Shown: positions 52,728-61,917 of the stretch, in pieces
Numbering within the stretch: the first letter of the stretch is position 1
Layout: each line of letters starts with the position of its first letter
Assembly (NCBI GenBank): GCA_963851245.1
Contig: CAWKOH010000002.1
Location: forward strand, 62,001-126,000
Length of the DNA stretch: 64,000 bases
Source: CAWKOH01 sp963851245
GTDB lineage: Bacteria > Actinomycetota > Acidimicrobiia > Acidimicrobiales > Palsa-688
Reading direction: 5' to 3'
Position numbers and translations under genes: made by a program
The notes under the pieces: model-generated
Seen by the model: only the letters and a program-made list of their open reading frames with translations
Told to the model about the DNA's origin: nothing
Database searches by the model: none

Positions 52728-53225
52728 GTGGCCAGGACTCCTTCGGAATTGATGGAGATGCTTCGCACCCCCACTGGGGTGAAGCTGTTTCGCTACTCGA
52801 TGGCGTCCGTGGTCGCGGTCATGACGAGCACGGTCCTGTTCGTCATCTTCGATGGGGCGATCGGCTTCAGCGCCGCGGTATCCGCCACCCTGGCCACGGC
52901 GATCGCCGCCATCCCGAGTTACGAGTTGAACCGGAGATGGGCGTGGGGTAAATCCGGCCGTAGCCACCTTTTCAAGGAAGTCATCCCCTTCTGGACGCTC
53001 GCCTTCATCGGGTGGGCCTTCTCGACGTTCTCGGTGCGCCTCATGGAGGACTACGCCAAGAGCCATCATTTCTCTCATCTGGTTCAGACCGCGACGGTCA
53101 CGCTGGTGTACATCGGCGCCTTTGGTGTGCTGTGGATCGGCAAGTTCATCATCTTCAACAAGTTCATGTTCGTCCACCATCATCACCACGATGCCGCCCA
53201 GGAGTTGGACGGAGCCCAGGCGTGA
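52728..53225 (+). CDS. GtrA-like membrane protein
   Basis: A 165-residue protein with four membrane helices, of the GtrA family that flips polyprenyl-linked sugars or assists cell-wall glycosylation. FRYSMASVVAVMTSTVLFVIF is helix 1, and SYELNRRWAWGKSG between helices 2 and 3 is the family signature. The hydrophilic tail carries five His in a row (VHHHHHDA), a natural sequence. The GT2 gene at 54 kb would be a logical partner. Confidence 0.87.
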   Translation: MARTPSELMEMLRTPTGVKLFRYSMASVVAVMTSTVLFVIFDGAIGFSAAVSATLATAIAAIPSYELNRRWAWGKSGRSHLFKEVIPFWTLAFIGWAFSTFSVRLMEDYAKSHHFSHLVQTATVTLVYIGAFGVLWIGKFIIFNKFMFVHHHHHDAAQELDGAQA

Positions 53226-53268
53226 GAGCCTGACTCCCCGGTAGCCCTTCTCAGCCTGACTGAAGTTC

Positions 53269-53916
53269 GTGGATCCCCGCCTCCTGGAGCTGGCCCGGGC
53301 CGCCAAGGGATTCATGCCCGACGACGAAGGGTTGGCCCTGCACGAGGCCGGCCTGGTTGCTGGCCGGACCGGGCTGGGACCGCTACTGGAGGTGGGGACC
53401 TACTGCGGTAAGTCGGCCCTGTATCTGGGGGCCGCGGCCGAAGCCACCTCGGCGACCCTGCTGAGCATCGATCACCACCGCGGTTCCGAGGAGAATCAGG
53501 CGGGGTGGGTGCATCACGATTCCACCCTCGTCGACCCGGCCTCCGGGCGCATGGATACCCTCCCGCTGGCCCGGAGGGTGGTGGAGCAGGCGGGACTAGA
53601 AGACCATGTCGTCCTGGTCGTAGGCGAGTCGACTCGAGTGGCGGCGCTGTGGTCGACCCCGCTGGCCCTGCTTTTCATAGACGGCGGTCACGGGGCCGAG
53701 GTCGCCTGGGCCGACTATCGGGCCTGGACGCCGAAGGTGGCATCCGGCGGCTACTTGGCCATCCACGACGTGTTTCCTGATCCACACGACGGGGGCCGGC
53801 CTCCTTACGAGCTTTACTGCGCTGCGATCGAATCGACGGATTGGGTGGAGGAGGACCTGAGCTGCGGCAGCTTGAAGGTCCTGCGTCGTACCGGTAGCGG
53901 ATCGACCGGCAATTAG
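53269..53916 (+). CDS. class I SAM-dependent methyltransferase
   Basis: A 215-residue protein of the Methyltransf_24 type. The SAM site is LLEVGTYCGKSALYLG, and LLFIDGGHGAEVAWADY plus LAIHDVFPDP follow in the usual positions. The target is unknown. The GTG start is 43 bases after the gtrA-like stop. It converges on the GT2 gene with seven bases between their ends. Confidence 0.85.
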   Translation: MDPRLLELARAAKGFMPDDEGLALHEAGLVAGRTGLGPLLEVGTYCGKSALYLGAAAEATSATLLSIDHHRGSEENQAGWVHHDSTLVDPASGRMDTLPLARRVVEQAGLEDHVVLVVGESTRVAALWSTPLALLFIDGGHGAEVAWADYRAWTPKVASGGYLAIHDVFPDPHDGGRPPYELYCAAIESTDWVEEDLSCGSLKVLRRTGSGSTGN

Positions 53917-53923
53917 CCGGCTC

Positions 53924-54622
53924 TCAGCGGCCGAACAGCAGGGCCAGGCGCAGCTGGCCCAGACCCACCAGGGCGCGAGGGATCCGGCGGGCGATGGAGG
54001 TCCGCGGCGCCCGCTGCTCGCGGACTACCACCGGGATCTCCTCGACCTTCAGACCGGCTCGCTCCGCTCTGATAATCAGCTCCGTGTCGAAGATGTCGGC
54101 GCCGAACTCGCATTCCTCGACCAGGTCCGCCAGTGGGGCCCGCTGCAGCGCCTTGAGTCCGTGGGTATCACTGATGCGTAGCCCGAAGCCCACCCGCAGG
54201 ATCAGGGCGAACGCCGCCGTTATGAACCGGCGCCCGGCGCCTCGTTGGTCCTCGGCGCCGGCTGCCCGCTTGGATCCGACCACGATGGCGGCGTCCGTGC
54301 GCTCGATCGTGGCCACGGCGGAGTCAAGGAAGCCGAGGTCCACCAGATCCACGTCGAAGTTGACGACGATTTCGCCGCGAGCGGCGCGAAAGCCCGACTT
54401 GAGCGCCCGTCCGTAGTCGGCCGCCGGTGACCTCAGGACGTGTACTTCGGCGAAGGTCTCGGCCAGAGCGGACGCCTCGGCTGCCGTGCCGTCCACGGAC
54501 CCATTCTCCACGACGACTATTTCGAACTCCGCATCGCGGTCGCGCATGCCCGCCAGAACCGACTTGACGGCCGGTTCCAGATACCCCTGTTCGTTGTGGG
54601 CCGGCATGACGATGGAGATCAT
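53924..54622 (-). CDS. glycosyltransferase family 2
   Basis: A 232-residue cytoplasmic GT-A enzyme. It opens ISIVMPAHNEQGYLEPAVKSVL, has VVVENGSVDGT and the metal-binding VNFDVDLVD (DxD-like), and a C-terminal acceptor segment FDTELIIRAERAG, as in dolichyl- and polyprenyl-phosphate mannose synthases. No membrane segment is present. ATG 54622 starts right at the fold. Pairing with the GtrA-like protein for lipid-linked sugar export is inference. Confidence 0.85.
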   Translation of the reverse strand: MISIVMPAHNEQGYLEPAVKSVLAGMRDRDAEFEIVVVENGSVDGTAAEASALAETFAEVHVLRSPAADYGRALKSGFRAARGEIVVNFDVDLVDLGFLDSAVATIERTDAAIVVGSKRAAGAEDQRGAGRRFITAAFALILRVGFGLRISDTHGLKALQRAPLADLVEECEFGADIFDTELIIRAERAGLKVEEIPVVVREQRAPRTSIARRIPRALVGLGQLRLALLFGR

Positions 54623-54688
54623 GGCCCAACAATGGTAGGGCTCCCGACTGGTCAGAAAGCTGGCGGCGAGCAAACATTTCGGCCCACC

Positions 54689-56266
54689 ATGTCGTCGCGG
54701 CTACCGGACCGGAAGAGGAGATGGGTCTGGCTGGCCGCCGGATGCGGGGCGGGGGTTCTCGTGGCCCTGTCTCTCCCGCCATTCGGCTGGTGGCCCCTGG
54801 CGTGGATCGGGTTCGGAGCGGTGGCCTTCCTACTTCCCGGTCTCTCCGTATGGCCACGCGTCATGTTGGGAGCCGGCCTCGGGGCGGCTCAGTACTCAAT
54901 CGGATTGTTCTGGGTGCACGAGTTCTCTCTGCCCGGCTGCATCGTTCTCATCCTGTGGAGCTCCCTGTACATCGCAGTGGCCTTGGCTTTAGTCCCCACC
55001 GCTCGACGCCGCTCGGTGATACTGGCTCTCCCAGCAGTCCTGATCCTCGTCGACTGGCTTCGGGACCGTCACCCCTTCGGGGGGCTCCCCATGGGGGAGG
55101 CTTCGCTCGGACAGGCCGCCGGGCCGCTGGCACCGACCCTCCGTTTGGGCGGGAGCCTGCTGCTCACTGGCGAGACGGTTCTCGTCGGAGTGGTGCTGGC
55201 CGAAATGGTCCACCTCCTGCGGGCCTGGCGCCTGCGCCAATCGCCGTGGTCGGCCGGCGCACCGGGCCGCCGGAAGCCGGGGCTGGAGTGGGTCGCGGCG
55301 TTGTCGGTGACGGCCGCCGCCGTCGCCTTGCCTCTCATCGGCTCCCTGTCACCGTCCGGAGCAGGTGGCCACGTGGCGCCCATACGGGTAGCCCTCGTGC
55401 AGGGAGGCGGCCCCCGGGGCACCCGAGCCATCGACACCGATCCGGGCGTGGTCTTCGGCCGTCATCTGGCGGAGAGCCAGAAGCTCCAGCCCCCGCTCGA
55501 CTTGGTGGTGTGGCCGGAAGGGATACTGCAAAGCGGGAGCACGACGTTCACAGACACGTCCGAAGCAACCGAAATCGCCAACCTGGCCACCAGCCTCAAC
55601 TCCACCGTCCTGGTCGGAGTGGAGGAGAACGTCGGCGCCACCCATTTCATCAACGCGGTCGTGGCGTGGGGTCCCGATGGCAAGGTCGTGGCCTATTACC
55701 AGAAGAATCACCTGGTTCCCTTCGGCGAGTACATCCCGTTTCGCTCGGTCCTGAAGCACTTCTTCAACCTGGCGGCGGTACCCCTGGATGCCATTCCGGG
55801 CCACCAACCGGGCTTCATAGAGACGCCGGCCGGACCGCTCGGAGTCATGATCTCCTACGAGGTTTTCTTCGACAGCCGCGCCAGGGACGCGGTTCGGGCT
55901 GGCGGACAGGTCCTGGTGGTCCCGACCAACACAGCCTCTTACAGCAGCTCCCAGGTGCCGACCCAAGAGATCGCCGCCGCGCAGTTGCGGGCCTGGGAGA
56001 CCGGACGCTGGGTCTTGCAGGTGACCCCGACCGGCTACACCGCGGTCATCTCACCCTCCGGCAAGGTGATCAAACACTCCACGCTGGGCCGGCCGGCGAT
56101 CATCTCGGCCACCGTGCCCATGGAGACCGGGCACACCTGGTATGTGGACCTCGGGGACCTTCCCATCGCCCTGGCCGCCCTCGCCGCCGGCGTTGTGGCG
56201 TGGAGCTTGGCCCGGCGCCCAGCGGCCGCCGGTCGTCATCGGGAGAGGTGGTCGCAGCGAGCCTGA
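54689..56266 (+). CDS. lnt: apolipoprotein N-acyltransferase-like protein, catalytic Cys replaced
   Basis: A 525-residue inner-membrane protein: about eight membrane helices around a nitrilase domain that would add a third acyl chain to lipoproteins. The Glu (VVWPEGILQSG) and Lys (YYQKNHLVPFGEYIPF) of the E-K-C triad are clear. The segment expected to carry the Cys (ICYE in E. coli) reads GVMISYEVFF, with Ser. Either Ser serves as nucleophile, or the protein has lost acyl transfer. ATG 54689 was chosen; upstream sequence in frame is antisense to the GT2 gene. Confidence 0.88.
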   Translation: MSSRLPDRKRRWVWLAAGCGAGVLVALSLPPFGWWPLAWIGFGAVAFLLPGLSVWPRVMLGAGLGAAQYSIGLFWVHEFSLPGCIVLILWSSLYIAVALALVPTARRRSVILALPAVLILVDWLRDRHPFGGLPMGEASLGQAAGPLAPTLRLGGSLLLTGETVLVGVVLAEMVHLLRAWRLRQSPWSAGAPGRRKPGLEWVAALSVTAAAVALPLIGSLSPSGAGGHVAPIRVALVQGGGPRGTRAIDTDPGVVFGRHLAESQKLQPPLDLVVWPEGILQSGSTTFTDTSEATEIANLATSLNSTVLVGVEENVGATHFINAVVAWGPDGKVVAYYQKNHLVPFGEYIPFRSVLKHFFNLAAVPLDAIPGHQPGFIETPAGPLGVMISYEVFFDSRARDAVRAGGQVLVVPTNTASYSSSQVPTQEIAAAQLRAWETGRWVLQVTPTGYTAVISPSGKVIKHSTLGRPAIISATVPMETGHTWYVDLGDLPIALAALAAGVVAWSLARRPAAAGRHRERWSQRA

Positions 56267-56360
56267 CCGGCGTCGCCTGATCGCGGTCCCGGAGCCCGGC
56301 GTCCCGATCCGGGCGATTCAGTTTGACCTAAGGCTCGGAGCCGACAACAGTTTGTACCTT

Positions 56361-57644
56361 ATGGTCGGGAACACTCCCTTGCGGGTCGCCCTGTTGGTGT
56401 ATCGCGGCAATCCGCATTCGGGGGGACAGGGCGTGTACACCCGGTACCTCGCCAGGGAATTGGTGAACCTGGGGCACGAGGTCACAGTCTTCGCCGGTCA
56501 ACCCTGGCCGATCCTCGACGACGGAGTCGGATACGTTCCCGTTCCCAGCCTGGATCTGTACCGGCAGCCAGACCCCTTCCGCATCCCGATGCCGCGGGAG
56601 TTCAAGTCCCGCATCGACGTGGCCGAGTTCGCCCTGATGTGCACGGCGGGGTTTCCCGAACCGCGTACGTTCAGCTGGCGGGTCAGGCGGGAACTGGCGG
56701 CTCGGCCCGGCCAGTTCGACGTGGTTCACGACAACCAGACCTTCGGCAGCGGGATGCTCGGGATCATGGCCGACGGATGGCCTCTGCTCGGCACCTGCCA
56801 TCACCCCATCACGGTCGACCGGGCCCTGGACCTCGAGCATGCCGAGACCTGGCGACGCCAGATCACCTTGCGGCGCTGGTACGGATTCCTCCGGATGCAG
56901 AAGAGGGTCGCTCGCCAGGTCCCTCGCATCATCACCGTTTCTTCTTCGTCCAAACGGGACATCGTCGATCAGTACGGGATCCGCCCCGAGCAACTGGCGG
57001 TCGTACCGATCGGAGTTGACCACACGCACTTCTGTCCGCTTCCTCGGGTGGCCCGGGTTCCCGGTCGGATCATGACCACCGCTAGCGCGGACGTGCCCTT
57101 CAAGGGTCTCTTGCCTCTGGTGGAAGCACTGGCCAAATTGCGTACCGAAAGGCCCGATGCGCATCTTGTGGTCGTTGGTCGGGTCAGCGCCAAGAGCCCA
57201 GTGACCGCGGCGATCGACCGCTTGGGCATCGCCGACGCGGTCCGCTTCGAGTCCGGGATCAGCGACGCCCGAATGGTGGAGCTCTATGCCGAGGCTGAAG
57301 TGGCCGTGGTCCCGTCGTTGTACGAAGGCTTCTCGCTGCCCGCGGTCGAAGCCATGGCGTGCGGCGTGCCGCTCGTCACCACGACAGGAGGCGCTCTACC
57401 CGAGGTGGTGGGCGAGGATGGCGTCACCGGGTTGCTGGTAACCCCGGGAGACGTAGGCGCCCTGGCTATAGCCATAGAGCGGGTCCTGTCCGACCCGGAT
57501 TTGGCGGCCCGGCTTTCGGAGTCCGCGCGGAGGCGGATTCTTGAACGCTTCACCTGGAAGGCCTGCGCGGCGGCGACGGCCGAGCAGTACGTGTGGACTA
57601 TCGAGAACCGCAGGGCCGCGGCCGCCGGGCGGACATCGTCCTGA
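56361..57644 (+). CDS. glycosyltransferase family 4
   Basis: A 427-residue retaining GT-B enzyme. The N-terminal segment RVALLVYRGNPHSGGQGVYT binds acceptor; the donor site is VAVVPSLYEGFSLPAVEAMACG with TTGGALPEVV. It is the first of three genes packed stop to start: glycosyltransferase, methyltransferase and an alpha-barrel protein. ATG 56361 is preferred over the longer frame, which overlaps lnt. Confidence 0.9.
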   Translation: MVGNTPLRVALLVYRGNPHSGGQGVYTRYLARELVNLGHEVTVFAGQPWPILDDGVGYVPVPSLDLYRQPDPFRIPMPREFKSRIDVAEFALMCTAGFPEPRTFSWRVRRELAARPGQFDVVHDNQTFGSGMLGIMADGWPLLGTCHHPITVDRALDLEHAETWRRQITLRRWYGFLRMQKRVARQVPRIITVSSSSKRDIVDQYGIRPEQLAVVPIGVDHTHFCPLPRVARVPGRIMTTASADVPFKGLLPLVEALAKLRTERPDAHLVVVGRVSAKSPVTAAIDRLGIADAVRFESGISDARMVELYAEAEVAVVPSLYEGFSLPAVEAMACGVPLVTTTGGALPEVVGEDGVTGLLVTPGDVGALAIAIERVLSDPDLAARLSESARRRILERFTWKACAAATAEQYVWTIENRRAAAAGRTSS

Positions 57645-58363
57645 TGCTGACCGTCCGCTACGACCGCCTCGGACTGCTCCCGGGTGACCGTCTGCTGGAT
57701 CTGGGCGCGGGCGCGGGGAGGCACGCGTACGAGGCCATGCGTCGCGGTGCGCAGGTGACAGCCGTGGACACCGATGAAGGCGAGACCAAGGACGTGTCCT
57801 GGATGATGCGCGACCTCGCTTCGACCGATGCGGCTGTGCTCCGGACCGGAGGAAAGGGGAGCGCGATCGTGGGCGACGCGCTGCGTCTCCCATTTGCCAC
57901 CGGTACTTTCGATCGGGTCATCGCCTCGGAGGTGCTGGAGCACATACCCGACGACCGGGCGGCCATGGCCGAGTTGTCGAGAGTGATGAAGCCCGGTGCC
58001 ACCATGGCCGTCACCGTGCCCAGATGGTGGCCCGAACTGCTGACCTGGGCCCTGTCGGATGACTACCACAGCGCGCCCGGCGGCCACATCCGGATATACC
58101 GGCGCTCGGCGTTGGTGGGACGTCTCGTCGACAACGGTCTCGAGATGTACGGAGCCCATCACGCCCACGCCCTTCACGCTCCGTACTGGTGGCTGAAGGC
58201 GTTCGTGGGAGTGCAAGACGATGACCATGCCGCTGTTCGTCTCTATCACCGGCTTCTCGTTTGGGACATAACCGCGCACACACCGGTCACGCGCCTCCCT
58301 GAAGCGCTTCTCAACCCGGTTCTCGGCAAGAGCCTGGTGGTCTACTTGAGGAAGCCGGCGTGA
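57644..58363 (+). CDS. class I SAM-dependent methyltransferase
   Basis: A 239-residue methyltransferase of the Methyltransf_11/25 type: LLDLGAGAGRHAYEAMRRG is the SAM loop, VIASEVLEHIPDD is motif II-like and ELSRVMKPGATMAVTVPRW follows. The ATG overlaps the GT4 stop by one base (TGATG), and its stop overlaps the next gene as GTGA. Its substrate is presumably the product of the GT4. Confidence 0.88.
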   Translation: MLTVRYDRLGLLPGDRLLDLGAGAGRHAYEAMRRGAQVTAVDTDEGETKDVSWMMRDLASTDAAVLRTGGKGSAIVGDALRLPFATGTFDRVIASEVLEHIPDDRAAMAELSRVMKPGATMAVTVPRWWPELLTWALSDDYHSAPGGHIRIYRRSALVGRLVDNGLEMYGAHHAHALHAPYWWLKAFVGVQDDDHAAVRLYHRLLVWDITAHTPVTRLPEALLNPVLGKSLVVYLRKPA

Positions 58364-59409
58364 CAGGGCCCCTGGCTCCCGACGAGGTGGCCCAAACGGC
58401 GGACTCGATTGCCTCCGTGCAGCTGCCAAACGGGATGATCCCGTGGTTTCAGGGGGGCCACTGCGACCCCTGGAATCACACCGAATGCGCCATGGCTCTG
58501 GTTCTGGCCGGGCGCCGGCTCGAGGCCGAGCGGGCCTTCGACTGGCTGGCGTCGGCGCAACTCGCCGACGGAACCTGGTGCCGCTACTACCTGGCGGACG
58601 GTATCGAGGACCCGCGCCGGGACCCGAACGTCGGTGCGTACGTCGCCACGGGAGCATGGTGGCATTACCTCCACACCAGCGATGTCAGCTTTCTTCAAGA
58701 GATGTGGCCTTTGATCGAAGGAGCCGTCGACTTCGTCCTTCGGCTCCAGCAACCGGGGGGTGAGGTCCTGTGGTCCATGGATCCGGACGGCCACCTGGGT
58801 CGCTACGCCCTCCTTACGTCCACATCGTCGATCCATCACAGCCTCCGGTGCGCGGTCGCCGTGGCCGAGCGTCTCGGTCGTGAGCGCCCCGAATGGGAGC
58901 TGGCTGCGGACCGGATCGTGGGGGCCCTGGTGCACCGGCCCGGTTCCTTCGCCCCTAAAGAGCGCTGGGCCATGGACTGGTACTACCCGATCCTGTCGGG
59001 CGCCCTGCCCGCTGACGCGGCCCGGGAGCGGATCGAGTCTCGCTGGCGGGAATTCGTGCTCGACGGGGTGGGAGTCCGCTGCGTCTCGGACGAACCGTGG
59101 GTGACGGCGGCCGAGACGGCGGAATGCGTCATGGCCCTCGACGCCATCGGGATGCGCGACCGGGCCGGATTGCTGCTCGGTTGGACCCGCCACCTGCGAC
59201 ACAGCGATGGCTCATATTGGACCGGGTGCGTCCATCCGCAGTGTGTCCGGTACCCGGGAGGGGAGCGCACGACCTATACGGCCGCGGCCGTCCTCCTCGC
59301 CGACCACGCCCTCTACGGCTACGGCCCCAGCGCCGGGCTTTTCCGGGGCGAGACCCTGCCGGGCGTGGTGGATGTGTCCGGAGTGGTCGAACCGCTCAGC
59401 GAGGGCTGA
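58360..59409 (+). CDS. alpha/alpha-toroid (prenyltransferase/glycosidase-like) protein
   Basis: A 349-residue soluble protein of repeated helical hairpins, QLPNGMIPWFQGGH, QLADGTWCRYYL, SDGSYWTGCVHP, resembling prenyltransferase/squalene-cyclase repeats and six-hairpin glycosidases. No DCTAE-type cyclase motif is visible, so terpene cyclisation is unlikely; binding or cutting a sugar or lipid is more plausible. It is translationally coupled to the methyltransferase. The three-gene cassette is, from memory, conserved in several actinomycetes without known product. Confidence 0.72.
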   Translation: MTGPLAPDEVAQTADSIASVQLPNGMIPWFQGGHCDPWNHTECAMALVLAGRRLEAERAFDWLASAQLADGTWCRYYLADGIEDPRRDPNVGAYVATGAWWHYLHTSDVSFLQEMWPLIEGAVDFVLRLQQPGGEVLWSMDPDGHLGRYALLTSTSSIHHSLRCAVAVAERLGRERPEWELAADRIVGALVHRPGSFAPKERWAMDWYYPILSGALPADAARERIESRWREFVLDGVGVRCVSDEPWVTAAETAECVMALDAIGMRDRAGLLLGWTRHLRHSDGSYWTGCVHPQCVRYPGGERTTYTAAAVLLADHALYGYGPSAGLFRGETLPGVVDVSGVVEPLSEG

Positions 59410-59416
59410 TCAAGAC

Positions 59417-60760
59417 TTGAGGGCGGCGGTCATAGGCGGCGGCATCGCCGGGCTGGCCGCGGCCTGGGAGGTGCGCTCACAGGCGCAGGTGACCGTCTTC
59501 GAGCCGGCGGCGCTGGGCGGGCGCATCCGCACGGCCCTCTTCGAGGGGCGCCCCGTCGATAACGGACCGGACGCGTTCATAACCCGGGTCCCCGATGCCT
59601 TGAGATTGTGTGAGGAGCTCGAGCTCGACGATCTCGTAGCGCCCGAGGCGGGGCGGACGCTGCTCTGGTGGGACGGGCGCCTGCGTGCCCTGCCCGAGGG
59701 GCTGATCCTCGGGGCCCCCAGGCAGCTGATGCCCGTTGCCGCGTCGGGCCTGCTGTCACCCGGCGGGATGATTCGGGCGGCCGCGGACCTGGTCCTGCCC
59801 TGGAAGGCCTTTTCCGGCGACGTGACCGTCCGGGAGCTGATCGCGGGGCGCTTCGGAGCCGAGGTCGCCGACCGGCTCGTCGACCCTCTGGTCGGAGGCA
59901 TTCACGCCGGTCGCATCGACGCGCTCAGCGCCGACTCGACGGTTCCGCAGCTGGTGGCGGCCGCCCGGTCGTCGCGAAGTCTCTTGCTGGGACTCCGGCG
60001 GCTGGCCGGCGATGGCCCATCCGGGCCAACATTTCTGGCTCCCCGCAGCGGGATGGCGCACCTGGTGGACCGGCTGACTGAGCGGCTGGCTCAGGCCGGG
60101 GTGGAGTTCCGGGCTACGGCTGTAACTCGGCTGGAGCAGGATGGCCGGACGTGGCGGGCCGTCCCGACCGGCGAGACATTCGACGCCGTTATCATCGCCA
60201 CCCCCGCGGCTGAGACCGCCCGCATCCTGGGCCCCGGCGCCCCCCCGGGCCTCTCGGCCATCGAGGCTGCGTCGGTCGTGCTCGTCACGCTCGGATACCC
60301 GGCCCTCGAGCTGCCCGCCGGTGTCAACGGGGTGCTGGTCCCAGCCCCGGCGGGCTGGCTGATGACCGCTTGTTCCTTCGGTTCGGCCAAATGGCCTCAT
60401 TGGGCTGAGCCCGGGCGGAGCGTGCTCAGGGTCTCGGCCGGTCGCGACGGCGACCAGCGGGCGATGGAGTTGGCCGACGACGAACTGCTGGACCGCCTCT
60501 CGGAGGAGGTGACGACGGCACTGGGTACCTCTGCCCGCCCGGATAGCTGGCGGGTGAGCAGGTATCCCGACTCCTTTCCTCAATATCGGGTGGGCCACGC
60601 CGACCTGGTAAGCAGCATCGCTCAGGGACTCCGCGACTCCTACCCAGGTGTAATGGTGTGCGGGGCCAGCTACCACGGAGCCGGCATCCCCGCATGCATC
60701 GCCTCAGGCCGGGCCGCGGCCCGCTCGGTGCTCCAGCTCGTCAGCCGCCAGAAGCGGTGA
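59417..60760 (+). CDS. cgoX: coproporphyrinogen III oxidase (HemY/CgoX type)
   Basis: FAD-dependent oxidase of 447 residues. The FAD motif VIGGGIAGLAAAWE is at the N-terminus, and the C-terminal second FAD contact is VCGASYHGAGIPACIASGR. With chdC present in the window the pathway is most likely the coproporphyrin-dependent one, in which this enzyme oxidises coproporphyrinogen III (formerly hemG/hemY). TTG 59417 puts the FAD motif at residue 5. It overlaps the hemE end by 20 bases. Confidence 0.92.
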   Translation: MRAAVIGGGIAGLAAAWEVRSQAQVTVFEPAALGGRIRTALFEGRPVDNGPDAFITRVPDALRLCEELELDDLVAPEAGRTLLWWDGRLRALPEGLILGAPRQLMPVAASGLLSPGGMIRAAADLVLPWKAFSGDVTVRELIAGRFGAEVADRLVDPLVGGIHAGRIDALSADSTVPQLVAAARSSRSLLLGLRRLAGDGPSGPTFLAPRSGMAHLVDRLTERLAQAGVEFRATAVTRLEQDGRTWRAVPTGETFDAVIIATPAAETARILGPGAPPGLSAIEAASVVLVTLGYPALELPAGVNGVLVPAPAGWLMTACSFGSAKWPHWAEPGRSVLRVSAGRDGDQRAMELADDELLDRLSEEVTTALGTSARPDSWRVSRYPDSFPQYRVGHADLVSSIAQGLRDSYPGVMVCGASYHGAGIPACIASGRAAARSVLQLVSRQKR

Positions 60761-61802
60761 CGGGTCCGCTCGTCATCTCGTGAACCAGGTCGACGACCCG
60801 GGCCAGGATCCCCGGGTCCGTTTCCGGAAGGACGCCGTGACCGAGATTGAAGATGTGGCCGATACCTTCCGGGCGCGTCGCCAGGATTTCGGTGGTCGCC
60901 GCCTCCACTGCCTCCCAGGGGGCCAGGCAGATGGCCGGGTCGAGGTTGCCCTGCAGGGCCACTGCGCTGGGGGCCCGTGAAGCGGCGGCCCTTAATGGAA
61001 CCCTCCAGTCCACGCCGATGACCTCAGGTCCTGCTGCTGCCATCAGCGCGAGCAACTCGCCGGTTCCGACCCCGAAGTGGATGCGGGGGACGTCCAGGTC
61101 CGCGATCCCCTCGAACACCCGCCGGGCGGCAGGGAGTACGAACCGTTCGTAGTCGGCCGGCGAGAGCGCTCCGGCCCAGCTGTCGAAGACTTGAACGGCG
61201 CCGGCACCCGCAACGATCTGATCCCTGAGGGAGGCGATGGAAAGGTCGGCCAATCGGTCGACCAGGGCGAACCAGAGGGGAGGATCACCGTGCATCAGCG
61301 ATTTCGTCTTGATGTAGTCGCGTGTCGGCCGCCCCTCGATCAGGTAGCTGGCCAGCGTGAAGGGGCCCCCCGCAAATCCGATCAGGGGCCGGTCGAGCTC
61401 CTTGACCAGGATCCTGACCGTGTCGGCGACCCAGGGAAGGTCGCTAGGCGGCTCGAGGGGGCGTAGCCGGTCAAGGTCTGATGCCTGACGGAAAGGGCGC
61501 TCGGTGACAGGACCGACACCGGCCGTGACGTCGACGCCGAACCCGATGGCGGCGACCGGAACCATAATGTCCGAGTAGAGGACCGCGGCATCGACGCCGT
61601 ATCGCCGTACCGGTTGCAAGGTGATCTCGGCCGCCACCTCGGGCTGGCGGATGGCGTCCAGGATGGTGTCCGAGCCTCTGATGGCCCGGTATTCGGGCAG
61701 GGAACGCCCGGCCTGGCGCATGAACCACACCGGTGTGTAAGGCACCGGGCCCCCGCGGCAGGCAGCCAGAAACGGGTCCACTGGCCGGCGCGGTTCGGGC
61801 AT
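60741..61802 (-). CDS. hemE: uroporphyrinogen decarboxylase
   Basis: Removes four carboxyl groups from uroporphyrinogen III to give coproporphyrinogen III. The signature PVWFMRQAGRSLPEYR is near the N-terminus, followed by YSDIMVPV with the catalytic Asp, GFAGGPFTLASYLIEG and FNLGHGVLPETDP. ATG 61802 gives 353 residues, the usual size. It converges on cgoX and diverges from the HelD-like gene. Confidence 0.95.
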   Translation of the reverse strand: MPEPRRPVDPFLAACRGGPVPYTPVWFMRQAGRSLPEYRAIRGSDTILDAIRQPEVAAEITLQPVRRYGVDAAVLYSDIMVPVAAIGFGVDVTAGVGPVTERPFRQASDLDRLRPLEPPSDLPWVADTVRILVKELDRPLIGFAGGPFTLASYLIEGRPTRDYIKTKSLMHGDPPLWFALVDRLADLSIASLRDQIVAGAGAVQVFDSWAGALSPADYERFVLPAARRVFEGIADLDVPRIHFGVGTGELLALMAAAGPEVIGVDWRVPLRAAASRAPSAVALQGNLDPAICLAPWEAVEAATTEILATRPEGIGHIFNLGHGVLPETDPGILARVVDLVHEMTSGPVTASGG

Positions 61803-61917
61803 GGGCAAGACCGTAGTCAAGGCCCCGAACCACCTCCCTTCAGTTCGACATTCGGTCGTCGGCGGAGATGGCTTGCGCGCGGCCGCCGGAGCACGCAAAG
61901 TGGATGTTTCCCTCGTT

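Noticed and set aside
53185..53199. Run of five histidines at the GtrA-like C-terminus
   Set aside because: Not an engineered tag: it is interior, followed by more native sequence, and surrounded by ordinary genomic DNA.
58360..59409. Calling the toroid protein a squalene or terpene cyclase
   Set aside because: It lacks DCTAE/DxDD-type catalytic motifs and is shorter than cyclases; only the repeated hairpin pattern is shared.
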